Notes under the pieces: model-generated | What the model was told of the DNA's origin: nothing | Seen by the model: only the letters and a program-made list of their open reading frames with translations | Database searches by the model: none | Translations under genes and position numbers: made by a program | Assembly (NCBI GenBank): GCA_963169235.1 | Contig: CAUJCX010000022.1 | Location: 1 to 59,163 of the forward strand | Length of the DNA stretch: 59,163 bases | Source: Actinomycetota bacterium | Lineage (GTDB): Bacteria; Actinomycetota; Thermoleophilia; Miltoncostaeales; Miltoncostaeaceae | Direction: 5' to 3' | Shown: positions 18,280-25,780 of the stretch, piece by piece | How positions within the stretch are numbered: the first letter of the stretch is position 1 | Layout: every line of letters begins with the position of its first letter

Positions 18280-19512
18280 GTGACGACCCACCCTGCACAC
18301 GAGCCCCGGGTGACGCGCGGATCGTGGATGGCGCTCATCGGCATGCTGGTGCTGACGATGGGCACCAGCACGATCACGCCGCTGCTGCCCGTCTACCGCT
18401 CGCACTTCCATCTGTCGACCGCCACCGTGACGCTGCTGTTCGTCACGTACACGGTCACCGTCGTGCCCACCATGCTGGTGGCCGGCAACCTCAGCGACCG
18501 CCTCGGGCGCAAGCGGCTGATGCTGCCCGCGATGGTGACGATGACGCTGGCCTCGCTGGTGTTCGCCCTGGCCGAGAGCGTGCCGATGCTGTTCGCGGGA
18601 CGGGTGCTGCAGGGGCTCGCGATCGGCGGCTTCCTGGGCGTCGGCGCCGCGTTCGTGGTCGACCACGCCCGCGACCAGAACAAGGCGCTCGCGGCCGCGC
18701 TGGCCGGGGTGTTCTTCCGCCTCGGCTTCGGCCTGGGGCCGGGCCTCGCAGGGCTTGCGGCCCAGTACGGGCCCAGCCCCCGGCACACGCCGTTCTGGGG
18801 CCACATCGCCCTGATGGTGCTGGGCATCCTGGCCATCTCGTCGGCCGCCGAGACGCTGATGCGGCGCTCCGACCCGGGGCCGTTCCGCATCCGCATCGGC
18901 GTGCCCCCGGGGCAGGCGCTGGGCTTCATGACGTTCGTGGCCCCGGCCACGTTCATGATGAGCTTCGTGGAGGGCACGTTCCTGTCGGTGGTGCCGATCT
19001 TCGTGTTCGACACGCTGGGCGAGCGCAACCTGGCGATCCTGGGCGCGATCGGCTTCCTGACGCTGGCCCTGGGTGGCCTGGCCCCGTTCGTCGCGCGCGG
19101 CCTCGATCCGCGTAAGGCGGTGATGGGCGGTGCCGTCGCGTCGTCGGTGCTGTCGCTGTCGGTGGTGGCGTCGTCCAAGGTCGACAGCGTGGTGCTGGTG
19201 GTCGCCGCCGCCGCCCTGATCGGCTTCCTCAACGGGTTCATCCTGTTCGGCGGCACCGTGATCTGCGGCACCATCGTGCCCATCGAGGAACGGGGCAAGC
19301 TGATGTCGGTGCTGTACATGTGCGCGTACGCGGGCACCGTGCCCACCGTCGCGCTGGGCTACATGGCCGACGCCATCGGCCTCACGCGGACGCTGCTTCT
19401 GTTCTCGCTGGCCGCCATGGCGATCGCCGTGTTCGTGCTGCTGGTGGGCCGCCGCCTGTTCCCCGAGGTGATCCCGCACCGCGAGGTGGTGACGGTGAAC
19501 GAGGCCACCTAG
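18280..19512 (+). CDS. MFS transporter
   Basis: 410-residue permease with about 12 membrane helices; motif A between helices 2 and 3 is GNLSDRLGRKRLM. Most similar in style to multidrug/sugar efflux members; substrate unknown. GTG start at 18280. Its stop overlaps the stop of the convergent HTH regulator by four bases. Confidence 0.9.
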   Translation: MTTHPAHEPRVTRGSWMALIGMLVLTMGTSTITPLLPVYRSHFHLSTATVTLLFVTYTVTVVPTMLVAGNLSDRLGRKRLMLPAMVTMTLASLVFALAESVPMLFAGRVLQGLAIGGFLGVGAAFVVDHARDQNKALAAALAGVFFRLGFGLGPGLAGLAAQYGPSPRHTPFWGHIALMVLGILAISSAAETLMRRSDPGPFRIRIGVPPGQALGFMTFVAPATFMMSFVEGTFLSVVPIFVFDTLGERNLAILGAIGFLTLALGGLAPFVARGLDPRKAVMGGAVASSVLSLSVVASSKVDSVVLVVAAAALIGFLNGFILFGGTVICGTIVPIEERGKLMSVLYMCAYAGTVPTVALGYMADAIGLTRTLLLFSLAAMAIAVFVLLVGRRLFPEVIPHREVVTVNEAT

Positions 19513-20222
19513 GCCGGGTCCGCACCGTCGGCGGCGACGCCGGGGATCAGCACGCAGCAGCGGTTCTCCCCCGGCTCCAGGCGGGGCCGTGGGCAGTGCG
19601 GCAGGGCCTCGGCCAGGCCGCCGATGAGCACGTGGTTCATGCGGCACACCAGATCGGGCTGATCGGCCGCGAGGGCGTGGAACGGGCAGTTGCGCAGGTG
19701 GGTGACGCCGTCCGTGGTGCAGGGCTCGTAGCCGTGCGCGGCCAGGGTGCCGAGGGCCAGACGCCGGGCGGCGTCAGCGTCGACGGGGGCCCCGTGGGCC
19801 GCGACCGCCTCGGCCCCGATCTCGCGCCCCACGCGGGCGGCGACGGCGTCGAGCGCGTCGCCCACCGGCGCGCCGGTGCGCGCGGAGGTGGCGATGGCCT
19901 CGGCCATGATCCGCCCGGCCAGCGCGTACTCGCGCCCCGGCAGCGACAGCGCGATCTCGGCGTCGGCGCGGCGATAGTGCTTGGCGGGGCGACCTGCGCC
20001 CGGGCCGCTCTTGCCGGACGTGCGCACGTACTCGCTTGCCAGCAGGCCCTCGCCCTCGAGGCGGTCGAGGTGGAACTTCGCCTGGTGGCGCGGGATCCCC
20101 AGGGCGTCGGCCGCCTGGTCGCGGTTCACCGGCTCGGGCGCGGCGCACACCAGCAGGTACAGCTCACGCCGGGTGTCGTCGGCCAACGCGCCGATGCCGC
20201 CCGCTGCCTCTTTCATGTCCAC
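19509..20222 (-). CDS. Winged-helix regulator with C-terminal cysteines (SufR-like)
   Basis: 237 residues. N-terminal winged helix (DDTRRELYLLVCAAPEPV, then HQAKFHLDRLEGEGLL), then an effector region with conserved-type cysteines: one in YEPC, then RNCPFHALA, LVCRMN, LPHC and NRCC. The NCPFH...LVCRMN pattern resembles SufR-type regulators that hold an Fe-S cluster, so redox or iron sensing is plausible. It is divergent from the DoxX gene with an 88-base gap carrying a -35-like TTGACA and small inverted repeats, so it probably controls that gene and itself. Confidence 0.82.
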   Translation of the reverse strand: MDMKEAAGGIGALADDTRRELYLLVCAAPEPVNRDQAADALGIPRHQAKFHLDRLEGEGLLASEYVRTSGKSGPGAGRPAKHYRRADAEIALSLPGREYALAGRIMAEAIATSARTGAPVGDALDAVAARVGREIGAEAVAAHGAPVDADAARRLALGTLAAHGYEPCTTDGVTHLRNCPFHALAADQPDLVCRMNHVLIGGLAEALPHCPRPRLEPGENRCCVLIPGVAADGADPA

Positions 20223-20247
20223 GCGCGCAGTCTATCGGAAGAATGTC

Positions 20248-20276
20248 TTGACACTAGAGCGCCCCGGCTTCTAACG
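20248..20276 (+). promoter_or_regulatory. Candidate promoter of the DoxX gene
   Basis: Perfect -35 TTGACA at 20248-20253 with CTAACG at 20271-20276 after a 17-base spacer. The -35 lies within a short inverted repeat TGTC-TT-GACA (20244-20253), a plausible operator for the divergent regulator. Confidence 0.45.
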
Positions 20277-20310
20277 TACGGATATTCGTCCACTACACTG
20301 GGAGCGAGAC

Positions 20311-20784
20311 ATGGCGACAACAGCGGCGTCACCGGCACCGGCAGCGAAGGCCGCATCACGCGTCGGGAGTGAGCCGGCATACGATGCATTTCTGCTGCTG
20401 AGGACGGTGTTCACGATCGCGCCGATCGTGTTCGGGCTCGACAAGTTCGTCAACGTGCTGACCGACTGGCCCGACTACCTGGCCGGGTGGATGAACGGCC
20501 TCATCCCGGGCGACGCGCAGATGGCCATGTACATGGTGGGCGTGGTCGAGATCATCGCCGGCCTCCTAGTGGCCGTGGCCCCGCGGTTCGGCGGCTACGT
20601 CGTGGCGCTGTGGCTGGCCGGCATCATCGTCAACCTGCTCACGCTGTCGGGCTTCTACGACGTGGCGCTGCGTGACTTCGGCCTGCTCGTGGCCGCGCTG
20701 GCGCTGGCCCGCCTGTCGGTGACGTACGACGTCCCGCGGGGGCGTCGCCAGGGCAATCCCGGACACGTCCCGTCCGGCCGGTGA
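20311..20784 (+). CDS. DoxX-like integral membrane protein
   Basis: 157 residues with four predicted membrane helices (LLLRTVFTIAPIVFGLDKF, then MYMVGVVEIIAGLLVAVAPRFGGYVVALWLAG...). The pattern RTVFTIAPIVFGLDKF and VEIIAG fits the DoxX/DoxD-like family. Function uncertain; relatives associate with thiol or sulfur redox. ATG at 20311 follows GGGAGCGAG. Confidence 0.8.
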   Translation: MATTAASPAPAAKAASRVGSEPAYDAFLLLRTVFTIAPIVFGLDKFVNVLTDWPDYLAGWMNGLIPGDAQMAMYMVGVVEIIAGLLVAVAPRFGGYVVALWLAGIIVNLLTLSGFYDVALRDFGLLVAALALARLSVTYDVPRGRRQGNPGHVPSGR

Positions 20785-20951
20785 CGTCGGTGCCGGGCGC
20801 CGCGCGTTCGCGCGACGCCCGGCCCTCACCGGCACGCGCGCGGCCGTCTACGATCGGCGTGACCGTCGCCCCCTACCCGCGAGCGTGGCACGTTGACATC
20901 GACGCGATGCGTACGCGCGCGAGCGATCACCCCGGCGCACAGGGGTTGCGC

Positions 20952-21545
20952 GTGGCCCCCGTGAAGCGTGCGGGCGCCGTCGCCGCGGCCGTCGTGTTCG
21001 CGCTCACCGCCGCCCAGCTGGTGGTGGGGGCCGTGTCGGGCCTCGAGCAGTTCGAGGGCAAGGCGTTCGGCGCGCGGCTGGCCGCCTACCCCCTGATGAT
21101 GCTGGTGGCGCCCATCGCATGGAAGCTGGCGAACCGCGCAAAGGCCTGGGGGGACGCCCCGTGGGGCGCGTTCGCCTTGATCATGGCGCCGTTCCTCATC
21201 GACGTCACCGGCAACACGCTCGACCTCTACGACCGCGTGTGGTGGTGGGACGACGCGAACCACTTCGGCAACTGGGTACTCCTCAGCCTGGGCATCGGTC
21301 TGTTGATGGCGCGGGTGCCCGTGCGGCCCCCGTGGGCCCTGGGACTGGCCACCGCCGGCGTGGGTGCGCTGCTGGCCATCGGCTGGGAGCTGGGTGAGTG
21401 GTACGCGTTCATCCGCCACGGCACCGAGAAGTCGACCGCGTACGAGGACACGCTGGGCGACGAGGCCCTGGGATCGCTGGGCGCCGCGGTCGCGGGCGCC
21501 CTGCTGTGGTGGCGCGCGCGGCGCCGCACCTCACCGTCTACCTGA
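20952..21545 (+). CDS. DUF2238-like membrane protein
   Basis: About 197 residues, 5-6 membrane helices, with DANHFGNWVLLSLGIGLL and the charged block GWELGEWYAFIRHGTEKS followed by AYEDTLGDEALGSLGA, as in DUF2238/YjdF-type proteins. Start uncertain: GTG 20952 has AGGGG upstream; ATG 20908 or GTG 20781 (overlapping the DoxX stop) would add a basic, low-complexity extension. The last codons and stop lie in the left copy of a 19-bp repeat bounding the 20-kb island. Confidence 0.75.
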   Translation: MAPVKRAGAVAAAVVFALTAAQLVVGAVSGLEQFEGKAFGARLAAYPLMMLVAPIAWKLANRAKAWGDAPWGAFALIMAPFLIDVTGNTLDLYDRVWWWDDANHFGNWVLLSLGIGLLMARVPVRPPWALGLATAGVGALLAIGWELGEWYAFIRHGTEKSTAYEDTLGDEALGSLGAAVAGALLWWRARRRTSPST

Positions 21546-21549
21546 GGTT
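21531..21549 (+). repeat. Left direct repeat of the 20-kb island (att-like)
   Basis: 19 bases beginning TCACCGTCTACC, 18/19 identical to 41765-41783 (one G/C difference; 13 bases from TCTACC onward exact). It spans the final codons and stop of the DUF2238-like gene, a typical placement for a site-specific integration target. Weaker similarity continues about 15 bases upstream. No integrase was found. Confidence 0.5.
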
Positions 21550-21557
21550 GGGTGCGT

Positions 21558-22952
21558 CTACGTCACCTGGTACCTCGTGCCCAGACCGTCCAACACGATC
21601 GCCAGCGCCCTCAGGTCCGGCTCGGCAAGGGAGTCGAACGGCGGCATGGCCGACCCTGGCACCTTCGATGATGGTGCCTTCAGGTGATCGATGTGCCACT
21701 GCACGCCCTTGTTCTGCGCGCCGATGGTGTTCAGGTCCGGACCCAGGCTGCCACCGCCTGAGCCGATCACGTGGCAGCTCTGGCAGCTGTTGGCGGCGAT
21801 GACCTCAGAGGCCCGCTCGGTGTTGTCGTCCTGCGGCTCGAACGAGAGCTGGCCGGACGCAACCGCGGTCGATGCCCAGAGGCCCGACGGTGGCTCGTAC
21901 GCGGCCGCGACCGGAGTCTGGACCGTGAGGTAAGGCTCGTACACGCCCGCCCACACGCCCATGTCTTGGAGGGCGGGCCGCACCCGCTGCGTGATCGTGA
22001 CCACGCTGGTCGAACCGACGTCGATGGTCGCGGGGTCGGAGCACGTTCCCGACTCACCCCACTCCGCGGTCACGGTGCACAGCGTCGTGCCGTCGACGTC
22101 CACCGTCCACTCGGCGGTCGATCCCTGCTGCGACGTCGCGGACTCGTCAAAGAGGAAGCGGCCGTCCATCCCGATCACGCGCGTCCCCTCGGGCAGGCCC
22201 ATGCTCGACAGGTCGAAGCGCATGGTGCCGTCGGCGTCGTCCGGGCTCTGCGAGCTGCCGCACTGCACGATGGCGCTCTCCACCCTCTCTCCGTCGATGC
22301 GCATCCATGACGTCCCCTTCGGCCGCGGCCCCGGGCCGAAGCAGACGTCCGCGGGGTCGTCGGGGTCATCGCTCACGAACACCGTGGTCATGGGCAGCAT
22401 GATGGGGTCGTCGTACTCGGTGGCCGGGTCCGCGACCGCGGCCTCGTCCGCCTCGTCGGGCGCGGCGGGCTCGATCGTGTCGTCGGCGCCTTCCTCGTAG
22501 GACCCTTCGTCGATGGTCCCTCCATCGCCGTTTTGGGAGGCCACCGCCCATGACGGGGTGCCCTGGGGGGAGCCGATGCCCATGACGCCGGCGATGGCCA
22601 GCGTGACGGCGATGGCGGCGACCACCAGCCCGGCGACGAAGACGCCCGTCCGCGGCGGCGGTCCGGCATCGGCCGGCGCCAACGCCCTCGCGGCCGGGGC
22701 CGGACCGGCGTCGGCCAGGCGGGCCGTCGCGCGGGGGGCCACGGGGGTCCCGCACGCCGAGCAGAACGCCGTGCCCAGCGCGACGACCGCCCGGCAGGAT
22801 CCACACGGGGTGCCGTTCTCGGCACCGGCCTGAACCGGCGACGCCGCCGCCCGGGGCGGTGCCGGTGGCGGGGGCGCCGCGGGGGATCCACACGCTCCGC
22901 AGAACGGGTCGTCAGGACGTCGGGGGGCACCACAGCTCCAGCATTGCGACAT
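21558..22952 (-). CDS. Zinc-ribbon / transmembrane / cytochrome c fusion protein
   Basis: 464 residues, unusual architecture. Two CxxC-CxxC zinc ribbons (Cys 4, 7, 18, 21 and 50, 53, 64, 67), a Pro/Ala linker, one membrane helix (about 100-122, GVFVAGLVVAAIAVTLAIAG), an acidic spacer, a beta-rich domain (about 190-350) reminiscent of NPCBM-type modules, and a C-terminal class I cytochrome c domain with heme site SCQSCH near 387 and likely axial Met in GSAMPPF near 434. The topology (ribbons inside, heme outside) is self-consistent. ATG at 22952. First island gene on the left, divergent from the secreted-protein operon. Confidence 0.85.
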   Translation of the reverse strand: MSQCWSCGAPRRPDDPFCGACGSPAAPPPPAPPRAAASPVQAGAENGTPCGSCRAVVALGTAFCSACGTPVAPRATARLADAGPAPAARALAPADAGPPPRTGVFVAGLVVAAIAVTLAIAGVMGIGSPQGTPSWAVASQNGDGGTIDEGSYEEGADDTIEPAAPDEADEAAVADPATEYDDPIMLPMTTVFVSDDPDDPADVCFGPGPRPKGTSWMRIDGERVESAIVQCGSSQSPDDADGTMRFDLSSMGLPEGTRVIGMDGRFLFDESATSQQGSTAEWTVDVDGTTLCTVTAEWGESGTCSDPATIDVGSTSVVTITQRVRPALQDMGVWAGVYEPYLTVQTPVAAAYEPPSGLWASTAVASGQLSFEPQDDNTERASEVIAANSCQSCHVIGSGGGSLGPDLNTIGAQNKGVQWHIDHLKAPSSKVPGSAMPPFDSLAEPDLRALAIVLDGLGTRYQVT

Positions 22953-23051
22953 GGAATTCCGCCTGTCCAGTGTTTCACTGATCCCGCGGCGCCCGAGGAC
23001 GTGTTGAGGCGGGACGAGGGGAAGTCCACCGCGGCAACCCGATGCGCACCA

Positions 23052-23065
23052 GTTACGCGCATAAC
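23052..23065 (+). promoter_or_regulatory. Island palindrome 1 (GTTACGCGCATAAC)
   Basis: Perfect GTTA-N6-TAAC dyad in the divergent region between the cytochrome c fusion gene and the secreted operon, 60 bases before the ATG at 23126. One of five related sites confined to the island. Confidence 0.55.
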
Positions 23066-23125
23066 GTGCCATTCCAGCACCGAAGCAGCAGGCTCTGCAT
23101 CGAGTCCACTCGATGGGGAGATCCG

Positions 23126-24190
23126 ATGGCATACCACCTGAAGGGCGGGGCGCTACTGGCGGCGCTGGGCGCGCTCGTCTGTGCGCCCACCGCGCTCGGC
23201 GACAGGTCGGTGATCACCAACCTTGACGCCGCGGGCCGCGACGACCCGGTGGCGCTGGTTCCCCGCACGTTCACCGTGGTGGCCAACACCAGCGTGAAGA
23301 AGCGGGTCCTCATCAAGTACCGGGCGGTGGGAGGTGCCCCGTGCGCTCCGTCGGCCAACAGCGACTCGGGCACGTGGGCGCTGCAGTGGCCGTACTACTT
23401 CGAGATCAACGGGGACAAGACCACGGGGGAAGTCAAGACGTGGTCCACGACCGGACCGCTGATGTTCTGCACCTGGCTGGCCGACAACGGAAGCTCGGTC
23501 GCGACGCCGATCACCCAGACCATCACGTTCCGATCGCCGACATCGACGATCGACGCGAGCCAGTCGCCTTCCCCCGCGACTGCCGGGGCCGACTTTATCA
23601 TCGGGGCGAGCCTCACCACCGAGGCCCCCGCCCGCTTCTACGCGACGCTGGCGAACCCCGGGGTGGCGTGCGCCGGCACGTTCGGCAGCGACAGTGGCAG
23701 CGAGCTGACCGACGGGACTGAGGTCAACGGCACCGCATCCTTCCAGTGGAAGGTCAACCGGCCGGCCGGCACCTACATGCTGTGCACCTGGTTGGCGAAG
23801 TCGGCGTCCGACACGGCGCCGATCGCGCGACAGTCGTTCCCGATCTCCGTGGTCGCCCCGCCTGCGCCCCCGCCGCCGCCTCCCCCGCCCGCGAAGGCGG
23901 CGACGGCTGTCGGCGTGGCGTTCCCCAGCTCCATCCGGCTGCGGCGCTTGGTGGCGATCCGCGCGCGGGTCAGCGCGACCTCGGGGACGCCCACGGGCAT
24001 GTGCTACGCCGACCGCTTCATCTCCCGGCGCTGGGAACCGATCGCCTCGGGGGCGGTGGCGTCCAACGGTATCTGCCGTATGACCGTCCGCATGGGGCGC
24101 CGCGGCAGGGAGCAGCTGCGCGTCAGGTACCGCCCCTCGGGGAACTTCCTCGCCAGCGTGTCCCGCTACCGCTCCGTCAGGGTGAGGTAG
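23126..24190 (+). CDS. Secreted two-repeat beta protein of unknown function
   Basis: 354 residues, family not recognised. Signal peptide 1-25 (GGALLAALGALVCAPTALG). Two tandem beta-rich repeats of about 100 residues, each ending in a near-identical LMFCTWLADN / YMLCTWLAKS element and each containing one further cysteine, so a disulfide per repeat is likely. A Pro run of about ten residues leads into a basic C-terminal domain (about 265-354). ATG at 23126 follows GGGGAG. Start of an apparent operon with the next two or more genes, under palindrome 1. Confidence 0.85.
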   Translation: MAYHLKGGALLAALGALVCAPTALGDRSVITNLDAAGRDDPVALVPRTFTVVANTSVKKRVLIKYRAVGGAPCAPSANSDSGTWALQWPYYFEINGDKTTGEVKTWSTTGPLMFCTWLADNGSSVATPITQTITFRSPTSTIDASQSPSPATAGADFIIGASLTTEAPARFYATLANPGVACAGTFGSDSGSELTDGTEVNGTASFQWKVNRPAGTYMLCTWLAKSASDTAPIARQSFPISVVAPPAPPPPPPPPAKAATAVGVAFPSSIRLRRLVAIRARVSATSGTPTGMCYADRFISRRWEPIASGAVASNGICRMTVRMGRRGREQLRVRYRPSGNFLASVSRYRSVRVR

Positions 24191-24194
24191 GACG

Positions 24195-24704
24195 ATGCCG
24201 ACGCCGAGCGGCTGGTACCCCGATCCGTTGCACGACACCCAGGCACGCTTCTTCGACGGGAGGGCCTGGACCCGCTGGACCGTTGGGATGCCGGCCACCC
24301 CGGCACCGGTGGTGGGTGGACCTCCGCCCGGGGCGGCCCCCGCAGCGCAGGAGGGCCTGGGATGGCTCTTTCTGTCCCTGAACGGGAGGGCCAACCGCAG
24401 CACCTGGTGGCTGGGCGCCATCATCCTGACGGTGGCCTACACCGCCGGGATGTTCCTGCTGGGCGGCCTGTCTGAAGGCAACGCGTCGTCCTCGCCGATC
24501 ATGACCTCCGGGCTCATCCTGTACCTGGTGGCGGCCGTGGCGTCGTGGATGGTCAACGGCAAGCGCTGGCACGACCGGGGGAAGTCCGCGGCGTGGAACC
24601 TGATCGGGCTGATCCCCGTTGTGGGAGCGCTGTGGGCCTTCATCGAGCTGGGCTTCGTGCCCGGCACCGCGGGGCCGAACGCGTACGGAGAGGAGCCGTC
24701 GTGA
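24195..24704 (+). CDS. DUF2510-DUF805 membrane protein
   Basis: 169 residues. N-terminal DUF2510 motif PSGWYPDPLHDTQARFFDG, a Pro/Ala linker, then DUF805 with four hydrophobic helices; NGRANRSTWWLGAIIL and GKRWHDRGKS are typical DUF805 elements. Four bases after the preceding stop and overlapping the next start, so part of a tight operon. Likely a membrane component for the exported products; function of the family unknown. Confidence 0.87.
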   Translation: MPTPSGWYPDPLHDTQARFFDGRAWTRWTVGMPATPAPVVGGPPPGAAPAAQEGLGWLFLSLNGRANRSTWWLGAIILTVAYTAGMFLLGGLSEGNASSSPIMTSGLILYLVAAVASWMVNGKRWHDRGKSAAWNLIGLIPVVGALWAFIELGFVPGTAGPNAYGEEPS

Positions 24705-25714
24705 GGCGTGTGGAGCGCGGCCGGCGCGTACCGGTGGCACGTGCGATCGCGCTGGCCGTGGCCGCCTCAGCCCTCGGCGCGTCGGGCGCGGTGGCGCTCG
24801 GCGGGAGCGCGTTCAACGCGCGCCTGGGTGGCGGAGGTGCGACCGCCGGGATGGCGCAGTGTTTTGCAACGCCGAGCGGAGGGGTCACATGCGAACCGGC
24901 GCTCCCTCCCGCCGGGCGCTGTTCGGTACGCGGGATGCCTGGCCAGGCCTTCCGGGGTATCGCGCTCGGGGCTACGGGCCGCGCGCGCGGCGTGCGCACG
25001 TGCTACATCGAACGCGACGGCGGCGGCATCCCCACCCTGCGCGGGGGTGAGACGTGGGCGTACCGGGGATCGCCCGGCGTGACGTGCCGCAGCCTGCGCC
25101 GGGGGGGCGGCACGGCTGCCCCGCTCGTTGTCACGTGCCGCAACCGCACGAGATACGGGTTCACCATCAGCGCACCGGGCCGCATGGTGCCGTTCACCCC
25201 GCCCGCGAAGAAGCACTCCACCGCGCGCTCGGCCGTCGCCCCCGAGAACCTGGTTCCCAGCAACACCCCCGAGGCCCGGTTCGGCCGGTTCACGCAGGAC
25301 GGAGGGCCCGACGCGCCCCACCTCATCCGGGCGTTCGGCCCACCCGACGTGGTCCGTGAGACCGAGAGCGGCTGCTTCATGCGGTGGCGCGCCATCGGGG
25401 CGACGGTGAGCCTCACGACGTTCGGAAACGGGACGTCGGCATGCCAGGAGGGGACGTTCATCCAGGCATGGCTCAACGGCCCGCAGTGGCGTACCCAGTT
25501 CGGGGTCGGGCCCGGCGTCTCCGCCCACGCGGCGGCGCGCCGCGCCCTTCGCCCGTGCCGGAAATCGTGGGAATGCGGCGGGCCGGGACGCCGCGGCTAC
25601 GTGTATCGCACCGACCGGTCTGACTGCGGAGCGGGACGCTCTGTGACGCTGGCAGGCGAGGTGCGGAAAGGGCGCGTCGTCGCGCTCGTCGTGATGTGGC
25701 ACGGATGCGAGTAG
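24701..25714 (+). CDS. Exported Cys-rich protein of unknown function
   Basis: 337 residues, not recognised. Basic N-terminus followed by hydrophobic ARAIALAVAASALGASGAVAL, a signal peptide or anchor. The mature part has about ten cysteines (for example MAQCFATPSGGVTCEP, TCRSLRRGGG, VTCRNRTRYGF), suggesting disulfides. GTG at 24701 overlaps the DUF805 stop (GTGA), so it is co-translated. Middle of the island secreted operon. Confidence 0.82.
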   Translation: MRRVERGRRVPVARAIALAVAASALGASGAVALGGSAFNARLGGGGATAGMAQCFATPSGGVTCEPALPPAGRCSVRGMPGQAFRGIALGATGRARGVRTCYIERDGGGIPTLRGGETWAYRGSPGVTCRSLRRGGGTAAPLVVTCRNRTRYGFTISAPGRMVPFTPPAKKHSTARSAVAPENLVPSNTPEARFGRFTQDGGPDAPHLIRAFGPPDVVRETESGCFMRWRAIGATVSLTTFGNGTSACQEGTFIQAWLNGPQWRTQFGVGPGVSAHAAARRALRPCRKSWECGGPGRRGYVYRTDRSDCGAGRSVTLAGEVRKGRVVALVVMWHGCE

Positions 25715-25780
25715 GCACGTGAACCCCACATGCACCCACGCGATCCTCGCACCAAGCTGGTGCGACCTCAGGAGGAAGTA

